This document shows, piece after piece, positions 53,724 to 63,742 of a stretch of 64,000 nucleotides of DNA. A model generated the notes under the pieces. The model saw nothing but the letters and a program-made list of their open reading frames with translations. It had not been told where the DNA came from and made no database searches. The position numbers and the translations under genes were made by a program. Location: positions 434,001 to 498,000 of the forward strand of contig NZ_PTJA01000004.1 in assembly GCF_002934545.1 (NCBI RefSeq). Direction: 5' to 3'. Source of the stretch: Lacrimispora xylanisolvens (lineage in GTDB: Bacteria; Bacillota; Clostridia; Lachnospirales; Lachnospiraceae). The stretch's first letter is position 1. Each line of letters starts with the position of its first letter.

Positions 53724-55493
53724 TTAAGTATTCTTCTCTGCTTCACTCACAGAGGTATAAAGCTGGTAATACATGCCTTTCTTTAAAAGCAGTTCTTCAT
53801 GATTTCCTTCCTCCACAATGCTGTTGTCGGAAAGAACTAAAATACGGTCTGCATTCTGAATGGTAGTCAGCCGGTGTGCGATAGTCACCGTTGTCCTTCC
53901 TTTGGAAAGCCGTTCCAAAGACTGGGAAACCAGCTGCTCGCTTTCATTATCCAGCGCAGAAGTTGCCTCATCAAGTATCAGTACCGGTGGATTTTTAAGG
54001 AACACTCTGGCAATACTGATCCTCTGCTTCTGGCCTCCGGAAAGCTTAACACCACGTTCCCCAACGTATGTATTGTATCCATCCTTTAATCCTGTAATGA
54101 ATTCATGAGCGCCTGCCATCCTGGCGGCCGAAACCACCTCTTCCATGGAAGCCCCGGGACGACCGTATTCTATGTTCTCAAATACGGTTCCTGAGAATAA
54201 GTATACGTCCTGCTGTACCACACCGACTGTACTTCTTAAGCTCTTAAGGGTCACTTCCCGGATATCCTGACCATCAATTAGAATTCTTCCCTCCGTGGGA
54301 TCATAAAACCGCGGTACCAGGCTGCAGAGAGTGGTTTTTCCACCTCCCGACGGACCTACCAAAGCCACCTTTTCACCCGGTCTGATCCTTAGGTTGATAT
54401 GTGACAGAACTGGATTCCGGTCATCCGGATATTCGAAAGAAACGTCTTCAAAAGAGATCTCCCCGTCGATCTTCGTCAGAGGTCTTGCCCCCTCTTCATC
54501 AAATATATCTACATTGGCATCCATCAGTTCCATGAATCGGTCAATTCCAGTCATTCCTCTCTGGAACTGCTCTGCGAATTCAATAATTCTACGTATGGTG
54601 GCCAGCAATGTGCTCACATAAAGAGTGTAAGCCACAAGATCTCCAGGCTCAATAAGACCTTTAATCATAAAAATGCCGCCTGCAACAATTACCACTACAT
54701 ACATCAGACCGTCAAACATCCGAATGGTATTCTGGAAAGCAGCCATGTATTTATAAGTTTTTCGCTTGATCTGCAAGAATTCCTGATTGTCGCGATTGAA
54801 TTTCTCTATCTCTATTTTTTCATTGGCAAAGGCTCTTACCACTCTGTTTCCAAGGAGGCTGTCTTCTATCCTGGCATTCAGTTCACCAATGTGGTTTCTC
54901 TGGTGCTTAAACGCTTTTCTCACCTGAATGTTAAAATAGGTACAGGATACTGCCATAACCGGAATCAGCAGGAAAATAAGGATGGTTAAGGGGAGATTAA
55001 TCCCAGACAGGATAATAAAAGAAATCACTGTCTTTAAAAATGCAATGAAGAATTCTTCCGGACAATGATGGGCAAACTCCGTCACCTCAAATAAATCGCT
55101 GGTTATCCGTGACATAATCTGCCCGATCTTGGTGTTATTAAAATAATTATCCGAAAGCTTCTGGAGATGGCCAAATGCATCCTCTCTCATATCCGTCTCT
55201 ATGGCGGCCCCCATCACGTGACCCGTATAAGCCATATAAAAACTAGCCATACCGTCAATGATCCTCAGACCGAAATAAAGAGCCCCGATGCTTATAATGG
55301 TGCGGACGGTCAGCGCCGATAAATCCCGCAGCCCCTGATTGGTAATATACCGGAGAATCAGGGGCAGCACCATCTCACAAATAGTGGTTAAAGACGCACA
55401 GATTAAGTCCGTCACCATGATTTTTGTATACTTTTTATAATAAGGCACAAAGCGCCTCAGCAATACGCCTGTTTTCATCTCTTTTTGATTCAT
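53724..55493 (-). CDS. ABC exporter half-transporter (fused permease-ATPase)
   Basis: 589 aa. Six-helix ABC_membrane domain (1-310, with the THAMGA-like coupling region EDAFGHLQKLSDNYFNNTKIGQIMSRITSD in part), then the ATPase: Walker A GPSGGGKTTL near 380, Q-loop VVQQDVYLFSG, signature KLSGGQKQR, Walker B VLILDEATSALD, H-loop IAHRLTT. MsbA/BmrA type; substrate unknown. Only one half-transporter is encoded, so a homodimer is likely. Eight nt after the 415-aa gene. Confidence 0.95.
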   Translation of the reverse strand: MNQKEMKTGVLLRRFVPYYKKYTKIMVTDLICASLTTICEMVLPLILRYITNQGLRDLSALTVRTIISIGALYFGLRIIDGMASFYMAYTGHVMGAAIETDMREDAFGHLQKLSDNYFNNTKIGQIMSRITSDLFEVTEFAHHCPEEFFIAFLKTVISFIILSGINLPLTILIFLLIPVMAVSCTYFNIQVRKAFKHQRNHIGELNARIEDSLLGNRVVRAFANEKIEIEKFNRDNQEFLQIKRKTYKYMAAFQNTIRMFDGLMYVVVIVAGGIFMIKGLIEPGDLVAYTLYVSTLLATIRRIIEFAEQFQRGMTGIDRFMELMDANVDIFDEEGARPLTKIDGEISFEDVSFEYPDDRNPVLSHINLRIRPGEKVALVGPSGGGKTTLCSLVPRFYDPTEGRILIDGQDIREVTLKSLRSTVGVVQQDVYLFSGTVFENIEYGRPGASMEEVVSAARMAGAHEFITGLKDGYNTYVGERGVKLSGGQKQRISIARVFLKNPPVLILDEATSALDNESEQLVSQSLERLSKGRTTVTIAHRLTTIQNADRILVLSDNSIVEEGNHEELLLKKGMYYQLYTSVSEAEKNT

Positions 55494-55501
55494 ACGTTCC
55501 T

Positions 55502-56749
55502 CTACTCTGTTATGCGAATACTTTTTATCAGTTCCAAAGCCCAGTCTTTCTCCCCCGGTTTTCTGCTTACAATATTAATATTCATACGCTGGTCTTTATA
55601 AAGTACCTGGGCAGATACTCCATATCTGGTCTCTCCCGGCTTCTCCTCCGGTTCATAAAATGCAACCCTGACCTTCGCGTTATTCAGTTCAAAATCCAGA
55701 ATCTCCTCAGGTTTGCCCTGTTCAAACCACTGGGATTTAAACTCCGCTTCCCGTCCTGCAAATACCGCTGCGTAAATATAGTAATCATGACCGCCGTAAT
55801 CTCTGCCGTCATAATAATGATCCATTGCGCTGTTATCTTCCTCATCGTATAAGAAATTTCCTGGCAGGGCAAAACTCATATTGCCGATCTTACGGTAAAC
55901 CAGATACTTTCTGCATCCGATGGAATCTTCAATATCCATAAGATTCACAGACTTCATCTCCATGGGAGTATGGGAATCAAGAGCACAGATGTCAAGATAG
56001 GTTTTATGGGGAAATGGAATATCCGGATCCATAACATATGCTTTTTCAAGAAGCTCTATAATCCTTTGATTTACATAAACGTCCTGAGTGCTCCGCTGGG
56101 AGGGCATAAAATAGCAGGACTGATTTAGAAGAACCATAGCACTGTTTCTGTAATATCTGGCATCTTTCTGAATATCATTCCATACAAAAAAATCCTTGGC
56201 AAATACCACACTCATACCGGAATGAACCATCCCTGCGATCTCTTTAAATGAAAAAGACCGGATGTGGGTAATCAGCTTTCCTTCCTGCCTGGATGGAATA
56301 TAGTAGATGGCAGGCCAGCAAAACATATATTCCCCTTTTTCACTCCAGCCGGATACTAAGTCCATCAAATCGGAAAACCATTGGTAAAAATACTTTTGTC
56401 TCATAGCCAGAAAATCTCTTTTTATGAAATAACCGGTCCGGTCCTCTACTCTTAGTTTTAGCTTCTTCTCCCGTGCTGCTTCTTCTAAAAATTCTACCAC
56501 TGCAGCATGAAACCCGGGACCTGCAATGTTTGTCTGGCTCTCCCCCTGAAGCTTACGCTTATTCCAGTTAAACCAGATATATCCTTCCGGACACAGCTGA
56601 ACAAGCAGCATGCCTTCAATGCGAAAACACTGATATCCCATCTTCTTTGCCAGATCCTTGACCATAAGCTCCGCAGACTGAGTGTTCCAGGCAAATCCAG
56701 AAAATATTTTTTTCTTGGGCTCCAAAGAAAATCTGATTCTTATACTCAT
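55502..56749 (-). CDS. Conserved hypothetical protein, 415 aa
   Basis: I do not recognise a domain. No signal peptide or membrane segment. The N-terminus (IRIRFSLEPKKKIFSGFAWNTQ) is basic. It is rich in Tyr, Trp and Phe, with DHYYDGRDYGGHDYYIYAAVFAGRE near residue 320 and a C-terminal KPGEKDWALELIKSIRITE. It opens the operon with the ABC exporter (8-nt gap), so it may act with it. Intact frame, codon use like its neighbours. Confidence 0.75.
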   Translation of the reverse strand: MSIRIRFSLEPKKKIFSGFAWNTQSAELMVKDLAKKMGYQCFRIEGMLLVQLCPEGYIWFNWNKRKLQGESQTNIAGPGFHAAVVEFLEEAAREKKLKLRVEDRTGYFIKRDFLAMRQKYFYQWFSDLMDLVSGWSEKGEYMFCWPAIYYIPSRQEGKLITHIRSFSFKEIAGMVHSGMSVVFAKDFFVWNDIQKDARYYRNSAMVLLNQSCYFMPSQRSTQDVYVNQRIIELLEKAYVMDPDIPFPHKTYLDICALDSHTPMEMKSVNLMDIEDSIGCRKYLVYRKIGNMSFALPGNFLYDEEDNSAMDHYYDGRDYGGHDYYIYAAVFAGREAEFKSQWFEQGKPEEILDFELNNAKVRVAFYEPEEKPGETRYGVSAQVLYKDQRMNINIVSRKPGEKDWALELIKSIRITE

Positions 56750-56848
56750 CTGAAATCCTTCCTAACATACCTTTCTATATTCTATCGTATTTTTGTTAGA
56801 AATGGAAGCACAAAACGTATATGGACAAAGTAATTTTCAAACTTTTAT

Positions 56849-56891
56849 AAAAAAGAAGACCGCCCAGCAGGTTTACTGGGAAGCCCTCTTC
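56849..56891 (-). terminator. gpmI intrinsic terminator
   Basis: On the minus strand GAAGA/TCTTC and CCCAG/CTGGG arms form the stem, followed by TTTTTT. Confidence 0.85.
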
Positions 56892-56901
56892 ATTTCTTAC
56901 C

Positions 56902-58440
56902 TTAACGGACAATCAGTGATTTTCCGGTCATTTCTTTCGGCTGTTCCATACCCATCAGTTCAATTAAGGTCGGTGCGATATCTGCAAGGCAGCCACCCTC
57001 TCTCAGCTTACAGGAAGGATCTGCGTTTACCAGAATGAAAGGCACCGGATTGGTGGTATGGGCTGTAAACGGTTCACCTGTTTCATAATCCAGAAGCTGC
57101 TCTGCATTACCGTGATCTGCACAGATAAACATTACTCCGTTCATCTCCTTCACCGCATCTACCGTTCTTCCCACACAAGCATCTACCGTTTCAATGGCCT
57201 TAATTGCCGCATCTTCAATACCGGTATGTCCAACCATGTCCGGATTTGCAAAATTCACAATGATTACATCGTATTTGCCAGAAGTCACAGCCTCCACCAG
57301 TTTGTCACAGACAACGGGAGCGCTCATCTCTGGCTGTAAATCATAGGTGGCAACCTTCGGTGACGGTACTAAAATTCTGTCTTCTCCCTTATTGGGCTCT
57401 TCCACACCGCCGTTAAAGAAAAATGTTACGTGAGCATATTTTTCCGTCTCGGCAATTCTGGCCTGAGTCATGTTGTGATCAGCAAGGAATTGTCCGAATG
57501 TGTTGACAATGGATTCCTTTTTAAATGCTACCAGCTTATTCTTAATTGTCTCATCGTAATCAGTGAAGCAAACATAGGTGAGATTCAGACGCTTCTCTCT
57601 CTCAAATCCGTTAAACTCATCATCGCAGAAAGCTCTTGTCAGCTCTCTGGCACGGTCAGGGCGGAAGTTAAAGAAGATAACAGAATCGCCATCCTCAACC
57701 ACAGCAACCGGTGCTCCGTTCTCTGTTACAACAAATGGCTCAACAAATTCATCATTCTTCTCTGCGTCATAGGAAGCCTGAATACCAGCAGTTGCTGACT
57801 GAGCCTGATTTCCTTCTCCCTTTGTCAGTGCATCGTAAGCCCGTTTTACACGGTCCCAGCGGTTATCTCTGTCCATGGCATAATAACGTCCGGAGACAGA
57901 TGCCACTTTGCCTACGCCAAGCTCTTTCATCTTCGCTTCCAGCGCTTCCACATAGCTTTTTCCGGAAGCAGGAGGTGTATCACGGCCGTCTAAGAAGCAG
58001 TGAACATATACCTTCTCAAGGCCGTTCTTCTTAGCAAGTTCCAATAATCCATAGATATGGCCGATGTGGCTGTGAACACCGCCGTCTGAAACCAGTCCCC
58101 ACATATGAAGTGCGGAATTGTTCTTTTTGCAATTTTCCACTGCCTGTAAAAATTCGGGAACGGTAAAAAAGTCTCCGTCTGAAATCGCTTTTGTGATTCT
58201 GGTCAGTTCCTGATATACGATACGTCCTGCACCCATATTTAAATGACCAACCTCAGAGTTGCCCATCTGACCGTCAGGCAGTCCCACTGCCAGACCGCTG
58301 GCATTGCCTTTTACGTAAGGGCACTGGCTCATCAGCTGATCCATAACTGGAGTTCTCGCCTCACACACAGCATTATGGTCGCAGTTATTGTTTAACCCAT
58401 AACCATCAAGGATCATTAATACAACCGGTTTTTTGCTCAT
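56902..58440 (-). CDS. gpmI: 2,3-bisphosphoglycerate-independent phosphoglycerate mutase
   Basis: 512 aa. VVLMILDGYGLN with metal Asp near residue 12, catalytic serine in GNSEVGHLNMGAGR near 62, DGRDTPPASG near 150, and metal-binding ADHGNAEQLLD and HTTNPVPFI at the C-terminus. Interconverts 3- and 2-phosphoglycerate using two Mn ions. Closes the glycolytic block after tpiA. Confidence 0.97.
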   Translation of the reverse strand: MSKKPVVLMILDGYGLNNNCDHNAVCEARTPVMDQLMSQCPYVKGNASGLAVGLPDGQMGNSEVGHLNMGAGRIVYQELTRITKAISDGDFFTVPEFLQAVENCKKNNSALHMWGLVSDGGVHSHIGHIYGLLELAKKNGLEKVYVHCFLDGRDTPPASGKSYVEALEAKMKELGVGKVASVSGRYYAMDRDNRWDRVKRAYDALTKGEGNQAQSATAGIQASYDAEKNDEFVEPFVVTENGAPVAVVEDGDSVIFFNFRPDRARELTRAFCDDEFNGFEREKRLNLTYVCFTDYDETIKNKLVAFKKESIVNTFGQFLADHNMTQARIAETEKYAHVTFFFNGGVEEPNKGEDRILVPSPKVATYDLQPEMSAPVVCDKLVEAVTSGKYDVIIVNFANPDMVGHTGIEDAAIKAIETVDACVGRTVDAVKEMNGVMFICADHGNAEQLLDYETGEPFTAHTTNPVPFILVNADPSCKLREGGCLADIAPTLIELMGMEQPKEMTGKSLIVR

Positions 58441-58572
58441 AACTAGTTCTCCTTTTCCTTCTGTTCATTCTATCGTAATTGTATTTATTGCAATTATTGT
58501 CTTTCAACACATTATTTTACATGATTTCGTAATTTCTTGCAACCTGGGAATGGTGAAAAATTATCAGGAAGC

Positions 58573-58615
58573 AAAAAGCTGCTCCCTGCCCGAAAGCAGA
58601 CAGGAAGCAGCAGCT
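58573..58615 (-). terminator. tpiA intrinsic terminator
   Basis: Stem AGCTGCT/AGCAGCT plus CCTG/CAGG inner pairs, then TTTTT on the minus strand; separates tpiA from gpmI. Confidence 0.85.
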
Positions 58616-58618
58616 GTG

Positions 58619-59371
58619 TTATTTCTTATAATTGACAATATCTCCGAATTCCGGTTTTAAGGATGCTCCTCCTACAAGACCGCCGTCGATATCCGGCTGT
58701 GCAAACAGTTCTGGTGCGCTGCCGGCGGAAACAGAACCGCCATACTGAATCCGGATTGCCTGTGCAGTTGCTTCATCATAGATTTCAGCAATGCAGGAAC
58801 GGATAGACTGGCAAACTTCCTGAGCCTGTTCCGTTGTTGCAACCTTGCCTGTACCGATCGCCCAGATAGGCTCATAAGCGATAACTGCTTTCGCAGCATT
58901 CTCAGCCGGTATATTTAAGAATGCAATCTTAATCTGCTGACGGATCCAGTCAATGGTAATTCCCTGTTCTCTCTGTGTCAGTGATTCACCGCAGCAGATA
59001 ATAGGAGTCATTCCATATTCAAAAGCCTTTAATGCTTTTTTGTTAACGGTTTCATCGGTCTCTGCAAAATACTCTCTTCTCTCGGAATGACCGATTACCA
59101 CGTATTTTACACCTGCGTCCTTTAACATAGCCGGTGAAATCTCTCCGGTATAAGCGCCCTTGTCTTCATAGTACATGTTCTCAGCGCCGATGTTAATGTT
59201 AGAACCTTTTGCTGCCTCCATGGCAGGAATGATGTCAATAGCGGGTACGCAAAATACCACATCTACATCATCGTTTGCTACTAATGGCTTTAATGTATTA
59301 ACAAGCTCCACCGCTTCGGTTGGAGTCATATTCATCTTCCAGTTTCCTGCAATAATTTTTTTTCTGGACAT
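58619..59371 (-). CDS. tpiA: Triosephosphate isomerase
   Basis: 250 aa TIM barrel: [13 protein letters not shown], the catalytic His in [11 protein letters not shown] near 95, catalytic Glu in [12 protein letters not shown] near 168, phosphate loop [10 protein letters not shown] and [10 protein letters not shown]. Follows pgk by 19 nt. Confidence 0.98.
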   Translation of the reverse strand: MSRKKIIAGNWKMNMTPTEAVELVNTLKPLVANDDVDVVFCVPAIDIIPAMEAAKGSNINIGAENMYYEDKGAYTGEISPAMLKDAGVKYVVIGHSERREYFAETDETVNKKALKAFEYGMTPIICCGESLTQREQGITIDWIRQQIKIAFLNIPAENAAKAVIAYEPIWAIGTGKVATTEQAQEVCQSIRSCIAEIYDEATAQAIRIQYGGSVSAGSAPELFAQPDIDGGLVGGASLKPEFGDIVNYKK

Positions 59372-59390
59372 AAAATAACCTTACCTTCCG

Positions 59391-60602
59391 TTATTTATTA
59401 TCTGCTGCTGCAACGCCTGGCAGTTCTTTGCCTTCCAGGAACTCTAAGGATGCTCCGCCACCAGTAGAGATGTGGGTCATCTTATCAGCAAAACCAAGTC
59501 TCTTTACTGCATTTACAGAATCTCCGCCGCCGATAACTGTGGTAGCATCGCTAAGCTCTGCAACTGCACGGCAGATTTCCAAGGTACCCTCTGCAAAGTT
59601 AGAGAATTCAAATACGCCCATCGGTCCGTTCCAAACAACGGTCTTAGCGCCTTTTAATGCTTCCTTAAACAGTTCAATGGTTTTAGGTCCGATATCAAAT
59701 CCTGACCAGCCGGCTTCAATGGTTTCTACCACTTTGCGCTCTGTATCATTGGAGAATTCTTTACCAATCACATTATCGATAGGAAGAAGAAGCTTCACGC
59801 CTTTCTCCTCTGCCTTTTTGATCATCTCTAATGCATAGTCAAGCTTATCTTCCTCACATAAGGAATTTCCGATCTCTTTGCCCTGAGCCTTAGCAAAGGT
59901 ATAAGCCATACCGCCGCCGATAATTAAGGTGTCAACCTTGTCAAGAAGGTTGTTGATTACGTTAATCTTATCGGAAACCTTTGCACCACCCAGGATAGCC
60001 ACAAAAGGACGTACCGGATTCTCAACTGCCTGTCCCAGGAACTTAATTTCTTTTTCCATTAAGTATCCAACCACATTCTCAGATGTATATTTGGTAACAC
60101 CTACGTTGGAGCAGTGAGCTCTGTGAGCAGTACCAAAAGCATCGTTTACAAAGATTCCATCACAAAGAGAAGCAAGCTCTTTTGCATACTCTTCTGCAGC
60201 TTCGTCTTTGCCGTATTTGGTCTCTTCCACTCTGTAACGGGTATTTTCAAGAAGAAGAACTTCTCCATCCTTTAATTCCTCAGCCACTTTCAGTGTCTCA
60301 GGGCCGGTTACCTTCGGATCATTTACGAATTTAACTTCTACGCCAAGACGCTCGCTTAAAGCAGGAGCAACTGGTGCTAAAGATAACTCTGGAAGCGGCT
60401 CGCCCTTTGGTTTTCCCAGATGGGAGCATAAAATAACTTTAGCGCCCTGATCAAGCAGTTTTTTAATGGTAGGGATTGCTCCGTCAATACGGTTAAAGTT
60501 CTGAATCACGCCTTCCTTTAACGGTACGTTAAAATCACATCTTACAAGTACTTTCTTACCCTTTAATCCGGTTAAATCGTCAACTGTTTTTTTATTAAGC
60601 AT
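59391..60602 (-). CDS. pgk: Phosphoglycerate kinase
   Basis: 403 aa. [23 protein letters not shown], nucleotide site [11 protein letters not shown] and [27 protein letters not shown]. Makes ATP from 1,3-bisphosphoglycerate. Lies after the gap terminator, so it may rely on read-through or its own promoter. Confidence 0.98.
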   Translation of the reverse strand: MLNKKTVDDLTGLKGKKVLVRCDFNVPLKEGVIQNFNRIDGAIPTIKKLLDQGAKVILCSHLGKPKGEPLPELSLAPVAPALSERLGVEVKFVNDPKVTGPETLKVAEELKDGEVLLLENTRYRVEETKYGKDEAAEEYAKELASLCDGIFVNDAFGTAHRAHCSNVGVTKYTSENVVGYLMEKEIKFLGQAVENPVRPFVAILGGAKVSDKINVINNLLDKVDTLIIGGGMAYTFAKAQGKEIGNSLCEEDKLDYALEMIKKAEEKGVKLLLPIDNVIGKEFSNDTERKVVETIEAGWSGFDIGPKTIELFKEALKGAKTVVWNGPMGVFEFSNFAEGTLEICRAVAELSDATTVIGGGDSVNAVKRLGFADKMTHISTGGGASLEFLEGKELPGVAAADNK

Positions 60603-60641
60603 CTTATTGTGCTCCTTTCAGATTATGTTTTACAACATCAT

Positions 60642-60680
60642 AAAAAAACAAAAGGCCCGGTCCTTTCCGACCGGACCCTT
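60642..60680 (-). terminator. gap intrinsic terminator (attenuates pgk-tpiA)
   Basis: AAGGGTCCGGTC pairs with GACCGGGCCTT, 6-nt loop, then TTTTGTTTTTTT on the minus strand. Confidence 0.9.
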
Positions 60681-60689
60681 CGTGGATCT

Positions 60690-61721
60690 TTAGCCTAATT
60701 CAGCGAAGTACTTAATTGTACGAACCATCTGGCTTGTATAGGAATTCTCGTTATCATACCAGGAAACAACCTGTACCTGATATAAATCATCACCGATCTT
60801 GGAAACCATAGTCTGAGTTGCATCGAATAAAGAACCAAATCTCATACCGATTACGTCAGAAGATACGATCTCATCTGTGTTGTATCCGAAAGACTGGCTT
60901 GCTGCTGCCTTCATAGCTGCATTGATTCCGTCTTTGGTTACTTCAGCACCCTTAACAACTGCTGTTAAGATAGTGGTAGAACCTGTAGGAACCGGAACAC
61001 GCTGTGCGGAACCGATTAACTTGCCGTTTAATTCAGGAATAACAAGACCGATTGCTTTTGCAGCACCGGTAGAGTTTGGTACGATGTTAGCTGCACCAGC
61101 TCTTGCTCTTCTTAAATCACCTTTTCTGTGAGGTCCGTCAAGGATCATCTGATCACCTGTGTAAGCGTGAATGGTGCTCATGATACCAGACTGGATGGGA
61201 GCATAATCATTTAATGCCTTTGCCATAGGAGCAAGACAGTTTGTTGTACAGGAAGCAGCGGAGATGATCTTGTCATCTGCTGTTAATACATTCTCGTTTA
61301 CGCTGAAAACAACGGTTGGCAGATCGTTGCCTGCTGGAGCAGAAATAACTACTTTCTTAGCGCCTGCATCGATATGAGCCTGAGAAAGAGCTTTTGAGCA
61401 GTAGAAACCAGTACACTCAAGTACTACGTCTACGCCGATTTCTCCCCAAGGAAGATTTTTAGCATCTTTTTCTGCGTAAATTCTGATGGTCTTTCCATCA
61501 ACTGTAATAGAATCTTCAGAAGCTTCTACTGTGTGAACATTCTCACCATAAAATCCAGCGTATCCGCCCTGAGCTGTATCATATTTTAATAAATGTGCTA
61601 ACATCTTTGGATCTGTTAAATCGTTGATTGCTACTACTTCATAGCCTTCTGCACCAAACATCTGTCTGAAAGCAAGACGGCCAATACGTCCGAAACCGTT
61701 AATCGCTACTTTTACTGCCAT
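60690..61721 (-). CDS. gap: Glyceraldehyde-3-phosphate dehydrogenase, type I
   Basis: 343 aa. NAD fold [14 protein letters not shown], catalytic cysteine in [14 protein letters not shown] near 155, His in [30 protein letters not shown] at the end. Strong AGGAGG before ATG. First and separately terminated gene of the glycolytic cluster. Confidence 0.98.
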   Translation of the reverse strand: MAVKVAINGFGRIGRLAFRQMFGAEGYEVVAINDLTDPKMLAHLLKYDTAQGGYAGFYGENVHTVEASEDSITVDGKTIRIYAEKDAKNLPWGEIGVDVVLECTGFYCSKALSQAHIDAGAKKVVISAPAGNDLPTVVFSVNENVLTADDKIISAASCTTNCLAPMAKALNDYAPIQSGIMSTIHAYTGDQMILDGPHRKGDLRRARAGAANIVPNSTGAAKAIGLVIPELNGKLIGSAQRVPVPTGSTTILTAVVKGAEVTKDGINAAMKAAASQSFGYNTDEIVSSDVIGMRFGSLFDATQTMVSKIGDDLYQVQVVSWYDNENSYTSQMVRTIKYFAELG

Positions 61722-61783
61722 AATTCAATTCCTCCTAAGAATAAAATTAAAAGTGATCGTTAAATATTAATCAACTACCGTTT

Positions 61784-61812
61784 ATTCTACCTAATATTCC
61801 AGTAAATAGCAA
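61784..61812 (-). promoter_or_regulatory. Sigma-A-type promoter of gap
   Basis: Minus strand: TTGCTA (61807-61812), 17 bp, TAGAAT (61784-61789), about 60 nt before the start. Confidence 0.7.
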
Positions 61813-61849
61813 GTCCTTTTTTTATTTTTATCAATTCCTCACAATTATT

Positions 61850-63520
61850 TTACATTTCATTCTTGACATATCCGGCAAGATTGTAAGCATGATCGGAAAT
61901 GCGTTCCAGGTTGCTGATCAGGTCTAAAAATACCACGCCTGCGGCGGTGCTGCACTCTCCGGTGGAGAGACGTTCGATGTGTTTTTCCCTTAGCTCCTCC
62001 TCCAGGGCATCTACCTCATCTTCATACTTAATCACCTTACGAACCTCATCCATATCTCCTCTTCTCCTTGCATCAATGGAATGGGAGAACGACTGAAAAG
62101 CCGTCTGACAGATCACCTTAAGGTCGGATATTCCGGTTTCAGAAAATGCCACTTCATGCTCCGCCATATATTCCGCCTGTTCCGCCAGATTTTCTGCATG
62201 GTCACCGACACGCTCAATATCGTTGATACTGTAAAACAGGTTGTTGACTATTATTTTCTGCTCCTCTGTCAAAGACAGATTGTTGATTTTGACCAGATAT
62301 TCCGTCAGCATCTTTTCCATATTATTAATCGTCTTTTCGGTTTTATACACGTCTTTTGCTTTATTGACATTTTTAGAAATAACCGCATCGATGGCCAGCT
62401 GCACATTCTCCATGGCGATCTGTCCCATATGTACCACTTCCATGGCAGCGGTCTCCACTGCAAATGCAGGCGATTCAAAAATTCGTTCGTCCAGATGCTT
62501 CATGGTTTCACTTTCCTGATCACCGGATTCTTCCGGTCCCTTTTTCTCCTCCGGTACCAGCATACCAGACAACTTCACCAGCTGATTTGCAAAGGGAAAC
62601 AGAATGCAGGTATTGGTTAAGTTAAATACGGTGTGGAAAATAGAAATCTGCACTGCTGTAATGTTGTGGTCTGCAATATTTGGCATCGCTATAAATATAA
62701 GAAAAGATGCAATTCCAAATATGACAGCCCCAATGACATTAAAGGAAAGATGGATCGCGGCAGCCCGCTTTGCAGTCCTGGAACTGCCGATACTTGAGAT
62801 CAATGCAGTCACACAGGAACCAATGTTCTGGCCCAGTGTAATAAAAATAGCAGCGTTGGTGGTAACCACTCCATTCATTGCAAGGGTTTGTAAAATACCA
62901 ACGGAAGCCGAAGAACTCTGTAAGAGAGCTGTTACCAGCGCTCCGATTATCATACCAAGGATCGGATTATTTCCCAGGATACGGAATGCTTCCGAAAATA
63001 TGGGCGCATCTGTATAAGGTGATATTGCACCGGACATGAAATCAAGTCCTATAAACAGCATTCCAAGTCCCACCAGTATTTCACCAATGGTTCTGGTCTT
63101 TTGCTTTTTCACAAATAAAAGAAGAACCGCTCCGATTCCCACAAGAAGGGGAGCACAAAATGAAGGTTGTAATATAGAATATGCATCTCCCAGCTGATTC
63201 ATGGAAACAATCCATGCTGTAATGGTTGTTCCGATGTTTGCACCCATGATTACACCCACAGCCTGAGTCAGATTTAAAACTCCTGCACTTACAAAACCAA
63301 CTACCATAACCGTAGTTGCACCGCTGCTCTGGATAATAGCCGTAATCACTGCTCCCAGAAGTACTGCCATAAAGCGGTTGTTTGTCAGCATTCCCAGAAA
63401 CTGACTCATACGGCTGCCTGCACTTTTCTGCATGCCGTCTGCCATGGTATTCATGCCGTACAAAAACAGTCCCAGCCCTCCCATGAATCCAAACAAACTC
63501 GATATGTCATTAACCGACAT
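61850..63520 (-). CDS. Na/Pi cotransporter family protein with PhoU-like tail
   Basis: 556 aa. About nine helices with the duplicated family motif QSSGATTVMVVGFVSAG near 64 and QSSSASVGILQTLAMNG near 200. From about 340 a soluble PhoU-like helical domain (DLISNLERISDHAYNLAGYV near the end). NptA/YjbB type; phosphate transport is probable but direction is unknown. No pst/phoU genes nearby. Confidence 0.93.
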   Translation of the reverse strand: MSVNDISSLFGFMGGLGLFLYGMNTMADGMQKSAGSRMSQFLGMLTNNRFMAVLLGAVITAIIQSSGATTVMVVGFVSAGVLNLTQAVGVIMGANIGTTITAWIVSMNQLGDAYSILQPSFCAPLLVGIGAVLLLFVKKQKTRTIGEILVGLGMLFIGLDFMSGAISPYTDAPIFSEAFRILGNNPILGMIIGALVTALLQSSSASVGILQTLAMNGVVTTNAAIFITLGQNIGSCVTALISSIGSSRTAKRAAAIHLSFNVIGAVIFGIASFLIFIAMPNIADHNITAVQISIFHTVFNLTNTCILFPFANQLVKLSGMLVPEEKKGPEESGDQESETMKHLDERIFESPAFAVETAAMEVVHMGQIAMENVQLAIDAVISKNVNKAKDVYKTEKTINNMEKMLTEYLVKINNLSLTEEQKIIVNNLFYSINDIERVGDHAENLAEQAEYMAEHEVAFSETGISDLKVICQTAFQSFSHSIDARRRGDMDEVRKVIKYEDEVDALEEELREKHIERLSTGECSTAAGVVFLDLISNLERISDHAYNLAGYVKNEM

Positions 63521-63593
63521 TATTACCTCCTTGTAACCAATATGTATTTTTTTCTACAGATATCTGACCATGCATTTATCTGCGCCGTTTAAA

Positions 63594-63623
63594 ATAATAC
63601 CATAGAAAGATTTCATTAATCAA
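63594..63623 (-). promoter_or_regulatory. Possible promoter of the Na/Pi cotransporter gene
   Basis: Minus strand: TTGATT (63618-63623), 18 bp, TATTAT (63594-63599). Moderate match. Confidence 0.4.
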
Positions 63624-63684
63624 TGGTTTTTAAAATTTATGTAAAATTGTGGTTAAATTTGTGTAAAACAGTCGTTTGGGCAGA

Positions 63685-63713
63685 TTGCATTTCCGGTAAT
63701 GTTTGTTTATAAT
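63685..63713 (+). promoter_or_regulatory. Promoter of the PHP-family gene
   Basis: TTGCAT (63685-63690), 17 bp, TATAAT (63708-63713), 30 nt before the start codon. Confidence 0.7.
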
Positions 63714-63742
63714 AAATGTAATTTTTCGAAAAGGAGACTCCA

